The translations under genes and the position numbers were made by a program. Shown piece after piece: positions 24,797 to 33,696 of a stretch of 64,000 nucleotides of DNA. Source of the stretch: Hyphomicrobiales bacterium. GTDB taxonomy: Bacteria; Pseudomonadota; Alphaproteobacteria; Rhizobiales; Rhizobiaceae. The number at the start of each line of letters is the position of its first letter. The first letter of the stretch is position 1. A model generated the notes under the pieces. It was not told the DNA's origin and did no database searches. It saw nothing but the letters and a program-made list of their open reading frames with translations. Location of the stretch: contig UBZT01000014.1 of NCBI GenBank assembly GCA_900470155.1, positions 147,522-211,521 on the forward strand, read 5' to 3'.

Positions 24797-26437
24797 ATGT
24801 TTGACTATGTCATCGTCGGCGGCGGTTCTGCCGGAGCTGTTCTGGCTGCACGGCTGAGCGAGGATCCTGATATCCGCGTCTGCCTGCTGGAAGCAGGCGG
24901 CCTTGGTCGCGATCTGCTGATGCGGGTACCGTCCGGTGCGGCCGCGATCGTGCCCGGATATGTGAAGGGCGCCAATTGGGCCTTTTCAACCACGCCGCAG
25001 AAGGCGCTGAACAATCGGGTCGGCTATCAGCCGCGCGGTCGTGGGCTGGGTGGCTCGAGCCTGATCAATGCCATGCTCTACACCCGTGGACATCGCAGTG
25101 ACTACGACGAATGGGCCGCACTTGGCGCGAAAGGCTGGTCCTTCGCCGATGTCCTGCCCTGCTTCCTGAAAGTCGAGGACAATGTCCGGGGCGCCGACCC
25201 TTGGCATGGCCGTGGCGGCCCCCTCCAGGTCAGCGATGCCAATTGGGCCCGTCCGATCAACCAGGCCTTCATCAAGGCCGGCGAACAATGCGGATACCGG
25301 CCGAACGAGGATTTCAATGGCCCGGTGCAGGAAGGGCTCGGGCTCTATCAGGCGACGCAATTCTGGCGAGGCCCGAAAAAGGGTGAACGCTGCTCGTCTG
25401 CCGCCGCCTATCTGCATGACCACCTTGATCGCCCGAACCTGAAGGTCATCAGTGGTGCCCAGGCTAGCCGGATCATCGTCGAACGCGGCAGGGCTGAGGG
25501 TGTTGCCTATCGCAAAGGCCGCACGGAGATCGTCGTTCGTGCCGCGCGCGAGGTATTGATCTCTGCCGGGGCCCTGCAGTCGCCGCATCTGCTCATGCTG
25601 TCGGGCATCGGTCCCGCCGACCATCTGCGCGCCCATGGGATCGCGGTCGTTCTTGACCGGCCGGAGGTCGGTGCAAACCTGCAGGATCATCTGGACTATA
25701 CCCAGATCTACAGGTCTGCCGACACCGACATGATCGGCCTCGGCCTTGCCGGCGCCCGCGACTTGCTTACGGCCGCCAACGAATGGAGCCGCCATGGCAC
25801 AGGCCATCTGCGCTCAACCTTTGCCGAATCCGGCGGCTTCCTCAAGACGGATCCATCCCTGAACCGCCCCGACATCCAGCTGCATTTTGTCGTTGCCATG
25901 GTCGATGATCATGCCCGGAAAATGCACTGGGGCCATGGCTATTCTTGTCATGTCTGCGTGCTCAGGCCGCATTCGCGCGGCACGATCCGGCTGGCGAGTG
26001 CCAATCCCGCGGATGCCCCGGTCATCGATCCGGACTTCCTGTCCGACCCTCGCGACATGGCGACGCTGAAGGCAGGCGCCCGGCTGATGCGGCAGATCAT
26101 GGAGGCGCCGGCGCTCGCTCGCTACCGCGGTCGCGAACTCTATCCGTCAGGCAGCACCGACGTCGATCTCGAAGAGGCCATCCGCGCCTGCGCCGACACC
26201 ATCGATCACCCCGTCGGGACCTGCCGTATGGGGTCGGATATGGCCGCGGTCGTCGATCCCGCGCTCAAGGTGAACGGCGTGGAGGGGCTCAGGGTGGTCG
26301 ATGCCTCGATCATGCCGCGCCTGATTGGCGGCAATACCAATGCTCCGGTGATCATGATCGCCGAGAAGATTGCCGCATCCATTCGTGCCGATCGTAAAGA
26401 TGCGAGAGAACCCGCTGCGGGATTGCATTTTGCCTGA
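24797..26437 (+). CDS. GMC-family FAD-dependent alcohol dehydrogenase
   Basis: Choline-dehydrogenase-like flavoprotein of 546 residues. The FAD-binding motif VGGGSAGAVLAARLSED is at 7-23. Both GMC signatures are present: GLGGSSLINAMLYTRGHRSDYDEW (about 84-107) and SAGALQSPHLLMLSGIGP. The catalytic pair is His in DHPVGTCRMG and Asn in GGNTNAPV. The true alcohol substrate is unknown. A GGAGGAGG ribosome site precedes 24797. The gluconokinase gene 52 bases downstream suggests a sugar or polyol pathway, as inference only. Confidence 0.88.
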   Translation: MFDYVIVGGGSAGAVLAARLSEDPDIRVCLLEAGGLGRDLLMRVPSGAAAIVPGYVKGANWAFSTTPQKALNNRVGYQPRGRGLGGSSLINAMLYTRGHRSDYDEWAALGAKGWSFADVLPCFLKVEDNVRGADPWHGRGGPLQVSDANWARPINQAFIKAGEQCGYRPNEDFNGPVQEGLGLYQATQFWRGPKKGERCSSAAAYLHDHLDRPNLKVISGAQASRIIVERGRAEGVAYRKGRTEIVVRAAREVLISAGALQSPHLLMLSGIGPADHLRAHGIAVVLDRPEVGANLQDHLDYTQIYRSADTDMIGLGLAGARDLLTAANEWSRHGTGHLRSTFAESGGFLKTDPSLNRPDIQLHFVVAMVDDHARKMHWGHGYSCHVCVLRPHSRGTIRLASANPADAPVIDPDFLSDPRDMATLKAGARLMRQIMEAPALARYRGRELYPSGSTDVDLEEAIRACADTIDHPVGTCRMGSDMAAVVDPALKVNGVEGLRVVDASIMPRLIGGNTNAPVIMIAEKIAASIRADRKDAREPAAGLHFA

Positions 26438-26489
26438 GCCTGCCTATCGTCCGGCGCGCACAAATCAGGCGAAGCACGCAGGAGAAAAA

Positions 26490-27020
26490 ATGACTGGTCA
26501 AACCAATACCGCGCCATTGGCCGTCATGGTCATGGGTGTCAGCGGCTGTGGCAAATCTTCTGTCGGCGCGCTGCTTGCAAAACGACTGGGTCTAGGTTTC
26601 GCCGAAGGCGATGCGCTGCATCCGCCTGCCAATGTGGAAAAGATGGCCAAGGGCACGCCGTTGACCGACGATGACCGTTGGCCGTGGCTGACCCGGATCG
26701 GCCAGGATATCGCGGCAGCGCAAAGTGCAGGCGCGGGCATCGTCGTGTCCTGCTCCGCCCTGAAGCAGAGCTACCGCGACCTCCTGCGCCGGGAAGCGGG
26801 CGGGCAACTCCATTTCGTCTATCTCGAAGGCAGTCATGCCCTCTTGCTATCGCGCATGGGCGCCCGCACCGGCCACTTCATGCCGGTTGCCCTGCTCGAC
26901 AGCCAGTTGGCGACGCTGGAGGTTCCGACCGGCGAGCCAGGTGTGGTGACCGTCAGCATCGACCAAAGCGTCGAAGACATTGTCGAAGCCGCCATGCGCG
27001 GGCTTGCGCCCTCTCTCTGA
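26490..27020 (+). CDS. gntK: Gluconokinase (GntK/IdnK type)
   Basis: A 176-residue P-loop kinase that phosphorylates gluconate to 6-phosphogluconate for the Entner-Doudoroff/pentose phosphate routes. The Walker A is GVSGCGKSS at 16-24, with the family blocks FAEGDALHPPANVEKMAKGTPLTDDDRWPWL and CSALKQSYRDLLR, and the lid ARTGHFMP. Length is normal. AGGAG precedes the start. It may be co-transcribed with the upstream GMC oxidoreductase. Confidence 0.92.
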   Translation: MTGQTNTAPLAVMVMGVSGCGKSSVGALLAKRLGLGFAEGDALHPPANVEKMAKGTPLTDDDRWPWLTRIGQDIAAAQSAGAGIVVSCSALKQSYRDLLRREAGGQLHFVYLEGSHALLLSRMGARTGHFMPVALLDSQLATLEVPTGEPGVVTVSIDQSVEDIVEAAMRGLAPSL

Positions 27021-27046
27021 CGAAAGAGGGCGGTCGCTTGTTGGCC

Positions 27047-27886
27047 TCAGCCATTAAGCGCAGCGATATGATCCTTGGCATAGGTCTCAACAGAGCGCGG
27101 CGCCTTGCCGGTCAGCGTCTCGACATCCGTGGTCACAGCTGCCGTCCAGCCTTCACGAACCGGATAGAAAATCGAGGCGAGGAAGCCGGCATAATCGGCC
27201 GGAACGCCGACGCCGGTCAGCATGGCGATGAAGGCCTCGTCGCTGATTGCGCTGTAGCCGACAGGCTTGCCGATCGTCCGGGCAATGATCGCCGCCGCCT
27301 CGGTGTAGCTCAGCGCCTCCGGACCAGTGAGATTGAATGCCCGTCCGTCGAACGTGTTCGTCGTCAGGGCTGCGGCAGCACTCTCGGCAATGTCGCGCGC
27401 ATCGATGAAGCTCGACTTGCCGTCGCCGGCCGGAACCGCGATCTGGCCGTGATCGATGCCGGCCTTCCAGTACGTATGGAAGTTGTCGGAGAACCAGTTC
27501 GGCCGCAGGATAACGTAAGGCACGCCGGATTTTTCGATGGCGATCTCGACCTGGCGATAGGGAATGCTGTCGTCGGCATCGACGCCCAAAGCGCTCTGAA
27601 ATACCACCTTCACCTTGCGCTCATAGGCAGCCTCAAGCACCGGCGTCAGCAGGGCTATCGAATCGACATTGCCCGACGCCAGCATGATATAGGCGCGATC
27701 GACGCCTTCGAGCGCCGGGCCGAAAGTGGCAGAATCGGTGTAGCTGAACACAACACCTTCCGCGCCATCGACGGCTTTGCCCGAGCGCGAGGCGGCCTTG
27801 ACCTTCTCGCCCTTGGCAACCAGCGCCTTCACCAGTGGCGTGCCCACATTGCCGGTGGCACCGAGAACCAGGATCTTGTTCGACAT
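27047..27886 (-). CDS. NmrA-like NAD(P)H-binding protein, YtfG/QOR2 type
   Basis: Atypical SDR of 279 residues with the Rossmann motif LGATGNVGTPLV at 8-19 and no catalytic Tyr-x-x-x-Lys in the usual place. It resembles quinone oxidoreductase 2 (YtfG/QorB) of E. coli. The pairing with a divergent HxlR regulator also matches the E. coli ytfG/ytfH arrangement, which strengthens the call. Reduction of quinones or other electrophiles is inferred. The start at 27886 has GGAA upstream. Confidence 0.85.
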   Translation of the reverse strand: MSNKILVLGATGNVGTPLVKALVAKGEKVKAASRSGKAVDGAEGVVFSYTDSATFGPALEGVDRAYIMLASGNVDSIALLTPVLEAAYERKVKVVFQSALGVDADDSIPYRQVEIAIEKSGVPYVILRPNWFSDNFHTYWKAGIDHGQIAVPAGDGKSSFIDARDIAESAAAALTTNTFDGRAFNLTGPEALSYTEAAAIIARTIGKPVGYSAISDEAFIAMLTGVGVPADYAGFLASIFYPVREGWTAAVTTDVETLTGKAPRSVETYAKDHIAALNG

Positions 27887-27915
27887 GTCGTTTATTCCTC
27901 GAATGATTGAATGGG

Positions 27916-27946
27916 TATCCATTGGAAACTAGCTTCCTATCGGATA
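27916..27946. promoter_or_regulatory. Palindromic operator between the YtfG-like and HxlR genes
   Basis: TATCC-N3-GGAA-N6-TTCC-N4-GGATA, an imperfect 31-base inverted repeat 30 bases upstream of the YtfG-like start. HxlR-family regulators bind such sites; use by the divergent HxlR protein is inferred. Confidence 0.5.
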
Positions 27947-27993
27947 TATACTCACATTCAGAAATCGGAAAAGAAGGCACTTTCGGGTGACAT

Positions 27994-28011
27994 GGTTTCC
28001 TCAAGGAAACC
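27994..28011. promoter_or_regulatory. Perfect hairpin/operator GGTTTCC-TCAA-GGAAACC
   Basis: A perfect 7-base inverted repeat with a 4-base loop, 25 bases before the HxlR start. It shares the TTCC/GGAA core with the site at 27916-27946 and may be a second operator or a leader hairpin. Confidence 0.35.
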
Positions 28012-28035
28012 ACCCGCGACAAAGCAGGACAGGTC

Positions 28036-28401
28036 ATGCTGCAACCGTACGACGTCTATGAAGAAAATTGCCCGACACGGCAGGTCCTGGCCCGCGTCGC
28101 CGACAAGTGGGCTCTGCTGATCCTCGACCGCCTGGAGGGGCAGCCTGTGCGGTTCAATCACCTTCGGCGCGATATCAAAGGTGTATCGCAGAAGGTCCTG
28201 TCGCAGACGCTCAAACGATTGGAGCGCGATGGCATGGTGACGCGTACCGTCTTTGCGACGGTGCCGGTGACGGTGGAATACGCCCTGACCCCGCTCGGCC
28301 GCACGCTGACGGAAACGGTGGCCGCCATGGCCCATTGGGCGGAAAAACACATGGATGCCGTGCTGGCGGCTCAACAGACCTACGACGCACGGCCGCGCTG
28401 A
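28036..28401 (+). CDS. HxlR-family transcriptional regulator, YtfH-like
   Basis: A 121-residue MarR-like winged-helix protein of the HxlR family. Landmarks: ENCPTRQVLARVADKWALLILDRLEG (with Cys12, the redox-sensing position in HypR/QorR-type members), RFNHLRRDIKGVSQKVLSQTLKRLERDGMV, and YALTPLGRTL. Likely represses the divergent YtfG-like gene and senses quinone or aldehyde stress through the cysteine, as known for QorR and HypR. Confidence 0.88.
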   Translation: MLQPYDVYEENCPTRQVLARVADKWALLILDRLEGQPVRFNHLRRDIKGVSQKVLSQTLKRLERDGMVTRTVFATVPVTVEYALTPLGRTLTETVAAMAHWAEKHMDAVLAAQQTYDARPR

Positions 28402-28408
28402 TCTAAGC

Positions 28409-29284
28409 TTACACCGTGCAGTCGAGCGTCAGGACGGGCCCGTACAGGTCCGGTCGGCGATCCCTGAACAGTCCCCAGGCCGCACGTTGCCTGGCAATGC
28501 CGTCGAGATCGAAACGTGCCGTCAGAACGGCCTCTTCAGTGCGCCCGGCTTCGGCGACCTTGCTCCCGGTCTGGTCGGCGATGAAGGACGAGCCGTAGAA
28601 GGTCAGTTCCGTGCCCTTGCGGCCGGGTTCGGTCCCGATCCGGTTCGAAGCGATCACCGGCATCAGGTTGGCGGCGGCATGCCCTTGCATCACGCGTTGC
28701 CAATGGGCGGCGCTGTCGATCGTAGGGTCCTGCGGTTCAGAGCCGATCGCGGTCGGATAGAACAGCAGTTCGGCCCCCTGCAGTGCCATGGACCGCGCCG
28801 CCTCGGGGAACCACTGGTCCCAGCAGATACCGACGCCGATCTTCGCGTAACGTGTCTGCCAGACTTTGAAGCCGGTATCGCCGGGCGAAAAATAGTATTT
28901 CTCGGTATAGCCTGGGCCGTCTGGAATATGGCTCTTGCGGTAAAGGCCGAGAACGGCGCTATCCGCATCGATGATCGCCACGCTGTTGAAGAAGGCGGGA
29001 CCGGCTTTTTCGAAGAAGCTGACCGGGATGACAACGCCAAGCTCCGCCGCAAGCCGGGAAAAATGCCCGACCAGCGGATTGCCCTCGAGCGGTTTTGCCA
29101 GATTGAAGAACTCGGCCATCTGGTCCTGGCAGAAATACGGCGCCTCGAACAATTCCTGGATCAACACGATCTGCGCGCCCTTGGCGGCAGCCTCGCGCAC
29201 CAGTTTTTCGGCCCGGGCGATATTGCCGGGAATGTCCCAGCTGCAGGCCATCTGCGTTGCGGCGACGGTAACGATACGGCTCAT
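28409..29284 (-). CDS. aguB: N-carbamoylputrescine amidase
   Basis: Nitrilase-superfamily amidase (291 residues) that releases putrescine, CO2 and ammonia from N-carbamoylputrescine. The catalytic triad is Glu44 (LIQELFEAPYFCQ), Lys117 (YRKSHIPDGPGY) and Cys154 (GVGICWDQWFPEAAR); these blocks closely follow the AguB/plant NLP1 subfamily. It is the last gene of a three-gene minus-strand set with PuuB-like and PuuA-like genes (10-base gaps). No agmatine deiminase gene is in the window. GAGGAG precedes the start. Confidence 0.9.
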   Translation of the reverse strand: MSRIVTVAATQMACSWDIPGNIARAEKLVREAAAKGAQIVLIQELFEAPYFCQDQMAEFFNLAKPLEGNPLVGHFSRLAAELGVVIPVSFFEKAGPAFFNSVAIIDADSAVLGLYRKSHIPDGPGYTEKYYFSPGDTGFKVWQTRYAKIGVGICWDQWFPEAARSMALQGAELLFYPTAIGSEPQDPTIDSAAHWQRVMQGHAAANLMPVIASNRIGTEPGRKGTELTFYGSSFIADQTGSKVAEAGRTEEAVLTARFDLDGIARQRAAWGLFRDRRPDLYGPVLTLDCTV

Positions 29285-29294
29285 CCTGCTCTCC

Positions 29295-30593
29295 TCAAAC
29301 GCCAAGCTTGTCACGAAGCCCGTACCACCAGGCGCCGAGCGCGGTGAGCGGCACGCGCAACATCCGGCCGCCCGGGAAGGGATAGGCCTGGAGCGATGAC
29401 CAGACGTCGAAGCGACTGGCCTGGCCGTTGATCGCTTCGCCGAGGATCTTGCCGAGCAGATGCGTCGTCGTCACCCCATGGCCACTGTCGCCGTGCGAAA
29501 AATAGACCGTGTCCGACAGCTTGCCCATATGCGGAATCCGGGTCAGCGTCAGCGCGAAATTGCCGCTCCAGGCATAGTCGATCTTCACGTCCTTCAGCTG
29601 CGGAAAGGTCTTCAGCATGTTCGGACGAATGACGCCGGTGAGATTGGCGGGGTCCTGGCCGCCATAGCCGATGCCGCCGCCATAGAGCAGCCGGTTGTCG
29701 GCCGTGCGGCGATAGTAGTCGAGCACGTAATTGGCATCCTCGACACAGTAATTGGCCGGCAGCAAGTCCTCGATCAGCTTGGCGTCAAGCGGCTCCGTCG
29801 CCATCACCTGGGAGGACACTGGCATCATCTTCTCGGTGATCTTCGGCGCCAGCCCGCTCATATAGGCATTGCCGCAGACCAGCACGAACTTCGCCCGAAC
29901 CATGCCGCGCTCGGTGCGCACATAGGGCTGTGCGCCGGTGTGGAGTTCGATCACCTTGGAGTTTTCAAAGATCTTGCCGCCGAGACTTTCCACGGCGGCT
30001 GCCTCGCCGAGCACCAGATCGAGCGGATGGATATGGCCGCCATGCCTGTCGATCATGCCGCCGACATAACGATCGGCCTTCACATATTTCGACACCTCGG
30101 CCTTCGACACCATGTCCAGTCCGTCATGACCATGCTTCCGCCAGGTGGCGCGCACCTCGGCCATCTCGCGCACCTGTTTGTCGGTAAAGGCGGCAAAGAA
30201 GCCGCCATCGACGAGATCGCATTCGATACCGTATTTCGCCACCCGTTCGCGAATGATCCTGCCGCCCTCGAGCGACATCTCGCCGAGCCGGGCCGCGCGA
30301 TCAGGACCGTAGCGCCTGGCGATGGTATCGAGATCGCGGCTGTAGCCGTTGACGATCTGGCCGCCATTGCGGCCGGACGCGCCAAAGCCGATGCGGTCGG
30401 CCTCGACCACGACAACCGAATAGCCGGTCTCGGCCAGTTGCAAGGCCGCCGAGATCCCGGTGAAGCCGGCGCCGATGATGCAGATATCGGCATTCAGTTC
30501 ACCGCCGAGGCTCGGTCGAATGCGCTTGTCGCGGGCGGACGCCGCATAATAGGTGGCCGCATGGCCGGGATTGGCTCCGATAGACTTCGTCAT
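29295..30593 (-). CDS. puuB: FAD-dependent oxidoreductase, gamma-glutamylputrescine oxidase-like
   Basis: DAO-family flavoenzyme of 432 residues. The dinucleotide motif is DICIIGAGFTGISAALQLAETG (about 25-46), followed by GRNGGQIVNGYSRDL, which typifies PuuB/OrdL oxidases acting on secondary amines. The C-terminal motif FSHGDSGHGVTTTHLLGKIL is also family-like. Predicted to oxidise gamma-glutamylputrescine made by the neighbouring PuuA-like enzyme. The closely related substrate range (sarcosine and others) cannot be excluded. GAGGTGA precedes the start. Confidence 0.82.
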   Translation of the reverse strand: MTKSIGANPGHAATYYAASARDKRIRPSLGGELNADICIIGAGFTGISAALQLAETGYSVVVVEADRIGFGASGRNGGQIVNGYSRDLDTIARRYGPDRAARLGEMSLEGGRIIRERVAKYGIECDLVDGGFFAAFTDKQVREMAEVRATWRKHGHDGLDMVSKAEVSKYVKADRYVGGMIDRHGGHIHPLDLVLGEAAAVESLGGKIFENSKVIELHTGAQPYVRTERGMVRAKFVLVCGNAYMSGLAPKITEKMMPVSSQVMATEPLDAKLIEDLLPANYCVEDANYVLDYYRRTADNRLLYGGGIGYGGQDPANLTGVIRPNMLKTFPQLKDVKIDYAWSGNFALTLTRIPHMGKLSDTVYFSHGDSGHGVTTTHLLGKILGEAINGQASRFDVWSSLQAYPFPGGRMLRVPLTALGAWWYGLRDKLGV

Positions 30594-30603
30594 GGCATTC
30601 ACC

Positions 30604-31962
30604 TCACACGGTCCGGATATAGGCGTCATATTCGACGTCTGTCACACGCTGCGAAAACTCCGACAGTTCCTGCTGCTTGCAGGCCGTGTAGAGCCCGCGA
30701 TATTTCGGCCCGAGCGCTGCATAGGCGAAACTCGACTTGGCAAAGCGCTGGATCGCATAGTCCCAGTTGGTCGGCAGCGGCTCATGGCTGATCGCGTGAT
30801 CGTCGCCGGAGATCGCGCCACCCGGCGGCGTCTTCTCCTTCATGCCGGCCAGCGCTGCCGACAGGATCATCGCCAGCACCAGATAGGGATTGGTGTCGGA
30901 CCCGGCGACACGATGCTCGATTCGGGTCGCCGGCTTCGACGCGGTGATCACGCGTACGGCCGCAGAGCGGTTGTCGAAGCCCCAGGAGGCATAGGTCGGC
31001 GCATGTTCGGAAGGGCGCAGGCGGCGATAGGAATTCTGGTGTGGCGCAAAGACAGCCATGCTCTCGCCCATCGCTTCCAGCAGCCCGCCGACCGAATGCA
31101 GCAAGGTATCGGCCGGGCCATTCTCGCCGACAAAGATGTTGCGGCCGCTCTCGTCGAGAACCGAGAAATGCACATGCATGCCGCTGCCGGCCTGCATGCC
31201 ATAAGGCTTGGCCATGAAGGTGGCATCAAGATCATTGGCGCGCGCCACGCCCTTGACGATGCGCTTCAAAAGCACGGCATAATCGGCCGCCGCCAGCGCA
31301 TCCGGTACATGGTTGAGATTGATTTCATACTGGCCGGGACCGTTTTCCCGCAGCGTCGTATCCGCTGGCACCCCTTGGGCGCGCGCCGCATTGGAAATGC
31401 CGTGGAACACCTCTTCGAAATCCTGCAGTTCGGAAATCGACAGCACCTGCGTCTGGCCGGTGTGCCAGCGCCCGTCGCGCGTGTTCGGTGGACGCACCGG
31501 ATCGAGTGCCGAACGCACCGGGTCGATCAGGTAGAATTCGAGTTCGGTGGCAACGACCGGCGTCAGCTTTTCGCGCTTGTAGCGCTCCAGCACATCGGCC
31601 AGCACCTGGCGCGGATCGGCATAAAAGGCATCGCCCTCCGTCGTCCGCATCTGCAGCAGGACCTGGGCCGTCGGGCGCGACAGCCAGGTGACGCGCGACA
31701 GCGTGCCGGGCACCGGAAAGCAGATGCCGTCCGGGTCGCCGGTGCCTTCGGCAAGGCCGGCGGCATTGACGTCGCGGCCCCAGACATCGAGTGCATAGAC
31801 CGAGCGTGGCATCGCCATGCCGTTGGTCAGCACATCGATCGCCCGTTCGCGCGGGATCCATTTGCCGCGCGGCACACCGTTCACGTCGATGACAAAGGCT
31901 TCAAGAACTTCAATATCGGGGTTTTGCGCGAAAAATTCTCGCGCCTGCTCGGCAATGTCCAT
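30604..31962 (-). CDS. puuA: Glutamine-synthetase-family gamma-glutamylpolyamine synthetase
   Basis: A 452-residue GS-fold ligase that probably joins glutamate to putrescine or another amine. The N-terminal beta-grasp is at 1-100, and the catalytic region contains ATELEFYLID, NGPGQYEINLNHVPDALAAADY, GSGMHVHFSV, and NRSAAVRVI plus RIEHRVAGSDTNPYLVLA. It lacks the adenylylation-site features of GlnA, and its operon with a PuuB-like oxidase supports the polyamine role. The promoter region likely includes the perfect palindrome at 32163-32182. Confidence 0.85.
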   Translation of the reverse strand: MDIAEQAREFFAQNPDIEVLEAFVIDVNGVPRGKWIPRERAIDVLTNGMAMPRSVYALDVWGRDVNAAGLAEGTGDPDGICFPVPGTLSRVTWLSRPTAQVLLQMRTTEGDAFYADPRQVLADVLERYKREKLTPVVATELEFYLIDPVRSALDPVRPPNTRDGRWHTGQTQVLSISELQDFEEVFHGISNAARAQGVPADTTLRENGPGQYEINLNHVPDALAAADYAVLLKRIVKGVARANDLDATFMAKPYGMQAGSGMHVHFSVLDESGRNIFVGENGPADTLLHSVGGLLEAMGESMAVFAPHQNSYRRLRPSEHAPTYASWGFDNRSAAVRVITASKPATRIEHRVAGSDTNPYLVLAMILSAALAGMKEKTPPGGAISGDDHAISHEPLPTNWDYAIQRFAKSSFAYAALGPKYRGLYTACKQQELSEFSQRVTDVEYDAYIRTV

Positions 31963-32162
31963 AGGGCACCGTTTGGATAGATGGTCTGCTTGATATGTAA
32001 CACGTGTCGCCACGCCAGCGGGACGTGCCGCTAACGGTAGACGCTTTTCGCGTTATAGATCAGAAACCGCACCATGCCTCGGCTGCCTCTCGATTTTCCC
32101 CTCGACCGCTGGCCTCTTGTCGAGGCCGGTTTTTCTCCGGTCAGCCGCTCAGTGAAGCGACA

Positions 32163-32182
32163 AATTGGTCATATGACCAATT
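32163..32182. promoter_or_regulatory. Perfect 20-base palindrome, GntR/FadR-type operator
   Basis: AATTGGTCATATGACCAATT is its own reverse complement. It resembles FadR/PdhR-class GntR operators (TGGTC...GACCA). It lies 201 bases upstream of the PuuA-like gene and 71 bases after the DadA-like stop. No GntR gene is in the window. Confidence 0.6.
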
Positions 32183-32252
32183 CCCAGATACCATCCCGGC
32201 GCGGAAAAGGCCAGCCCGCAGGGAACAACGGGCTGCTATGCGCCAATTCACC

Positions 32253-33506
32253 TCATGGATTGAACCGTTCCGGACGCCAGGCCGTTGTGTCGAGGAAGGG
32301 CTTTTCGCCGTCCATCATCTCCGCAATCAGGCGGCCCGTGACAGGACCCAGCGTCAGGCCGTGATGGGCATGGCCGAAGGCAAACCACAGGCCATCATGG
32401 CGCGGCGCCTTGCCGATCACCGGCATCATGTCCGGCGTGCAGGGGCGGGCACCCATCCACGGTTCGGCATCCAGCCGCTCACCGAGCGGGAAGATCTCGC
32501 GCGCCACCTTTTCGGCCCGCTCCAGTTGCACCGGCGATTTCGGCGCATCGCGATCGGCAAATTCCGCACCGGTCGTCAGGCGGATGCCCTTTTCCATCGG
32601 CGCAAGGAAATAGCCGCGTTCGCCATCCATTGCCCAGTTGTTCAAGACCGCATTGCCGGCTGGCGCATAATGCATGTGATAGCCACGCTTGACCCCGAGC
32701 GGGAAGCGGTAGCCGAGTTTCGCGGTCATCTCCTGTGCCCAGGGACCGACGGCCAGCACCACCTCTTCGCCCTCGACCATGCCCTCATCGGTCCTGACCT
32801 TCCAGCCGCGACCGCCAGCACCCGGCTCGAGCGTGCTCGCGTCGCCCTTGACGAAACGGCCCCCGAGCGACTGGAAATAGGCGAGATAGGCGGCCGTCAA
32901 TCCATGCGGATTGGTCACTGACCACGGGTCGTTCCATTTCAACGCGCCGATGAAATCGCCCGAAAGATGCGGCTCTTCCTTGGCCAGTTCCTCGCGCGAC
33001 AGGCTCTTGAAGCTGATGCCGTATTCGCGCCCGAGCCGCTCGGCCTCCGCCACTTCGCCGTCGCGCTTGGCATTCGTGCGGAACAGCTCCATCCAGCCAT
33101 CCTTGCGGATGAACTGCCCGGCATTGGCAGCCTCGATCAAAACCTGATGCTCCGAGATCGAGTTCTCGATCAGCGGCGCATAGGCACGCGCAATTACTTC
33201 ATGTCTTGGCTTGTTCGAATGCCACCAGTAGCGCGCCAGGAACGGCACGAGTTTCGCCAGCGCACTGCCATGATAATGCGCGTCGATCCGGTTGTTCAGT
33301 CCGTAGCGCAGCAGCAGCCCGAGATCCTGCGGGAAGGCATAAGGCACAACCCCCTCGCGCTGGATCAGCCCGGCATTGCCGAACGAGGTTTCCTCGCCCG
33401 GATCGCGCCGATCCACCAGCACCACTGCGCGCCCGCGACGCGCCAGATGAATTGCGGTGGACACGCCGATAATGCCGGCGCCAAGCACGATGGTAACCTT
33501 GGACAT
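32253..33506 (-). CDS. DadA-like D-amino-acid/hydroxyproline FAD oxidase
   Basis: FAD-dependent DAO-family protein of 417 residues, with VLGAGIIGVSTAIHLARRGRAVVLVDRRDPGEETSFGNAG at the N-terminus, the DadA signature, and PVIGKAPRHDGLWFAFGHAHHGLTLGP at the C-terminus. Related rhizobial proteins oxidise D-amino acids or cis-4-hydroxy-D-proline. The DapA-family gene farther upstream (34173-35135) would suit the hydroxyproline reading, but the genes are separated by an unrelated one. ATG 33506 is used; ATG 33518 is in frame. Confidence 0.82.
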   Translation of the reverse strand: MSKVTIVLGAGIIGVSTAIHLARRGRAVVLVDRRDPGEETSFGNAGLIQREGVVPYAFPQDLGLLLRYGLNNRIDAHYHGSALAKLVPFLARYWWHSNKPRHEVIARAYAPLIENSISEHQVLIEAANAGQFIRKDGWMELFRTNAKRDGEVAEAERLGREYGISFKSLSREELAKEEPHLSGDFIGALKWNDPWSVTNPHGLTAAYLAYFQSLGGRFVKGDASTLEPGAGGRGWKVRTDEGMVEGEEVVLAVGPWAQEMTAKLGYRFPLGVKRGYHMHYAPAGNAVLNNWAMDGERGYFLAPMEKGIRLTTGAEFADRDAPKSPVQLERAEKVAREIFPLGERLDAEPWMGARPCTPDMMPVIGKAPRHDGLWFAFGHAHHGLTLGPVTGRLIAEMMDGEKPFLDTTAWRPERFNP

Positions 33507-33696
33507 GGTATGTTTCATTTCCCTGAGGGCAAGATGTATACAAGGATGCAATTGCCACGGTTGCGGCGCAAACGAAAAATGGTCGCATCCGCCGAAATCC
33601 GCAAAATCCTTGGCGGAACGGCGAACGTTGCCTATTTCCGTCAGTGCTGCTGCCGGTATATGACCGCATCAGTCAACTTTTAAGGAAAGGTCCCTG

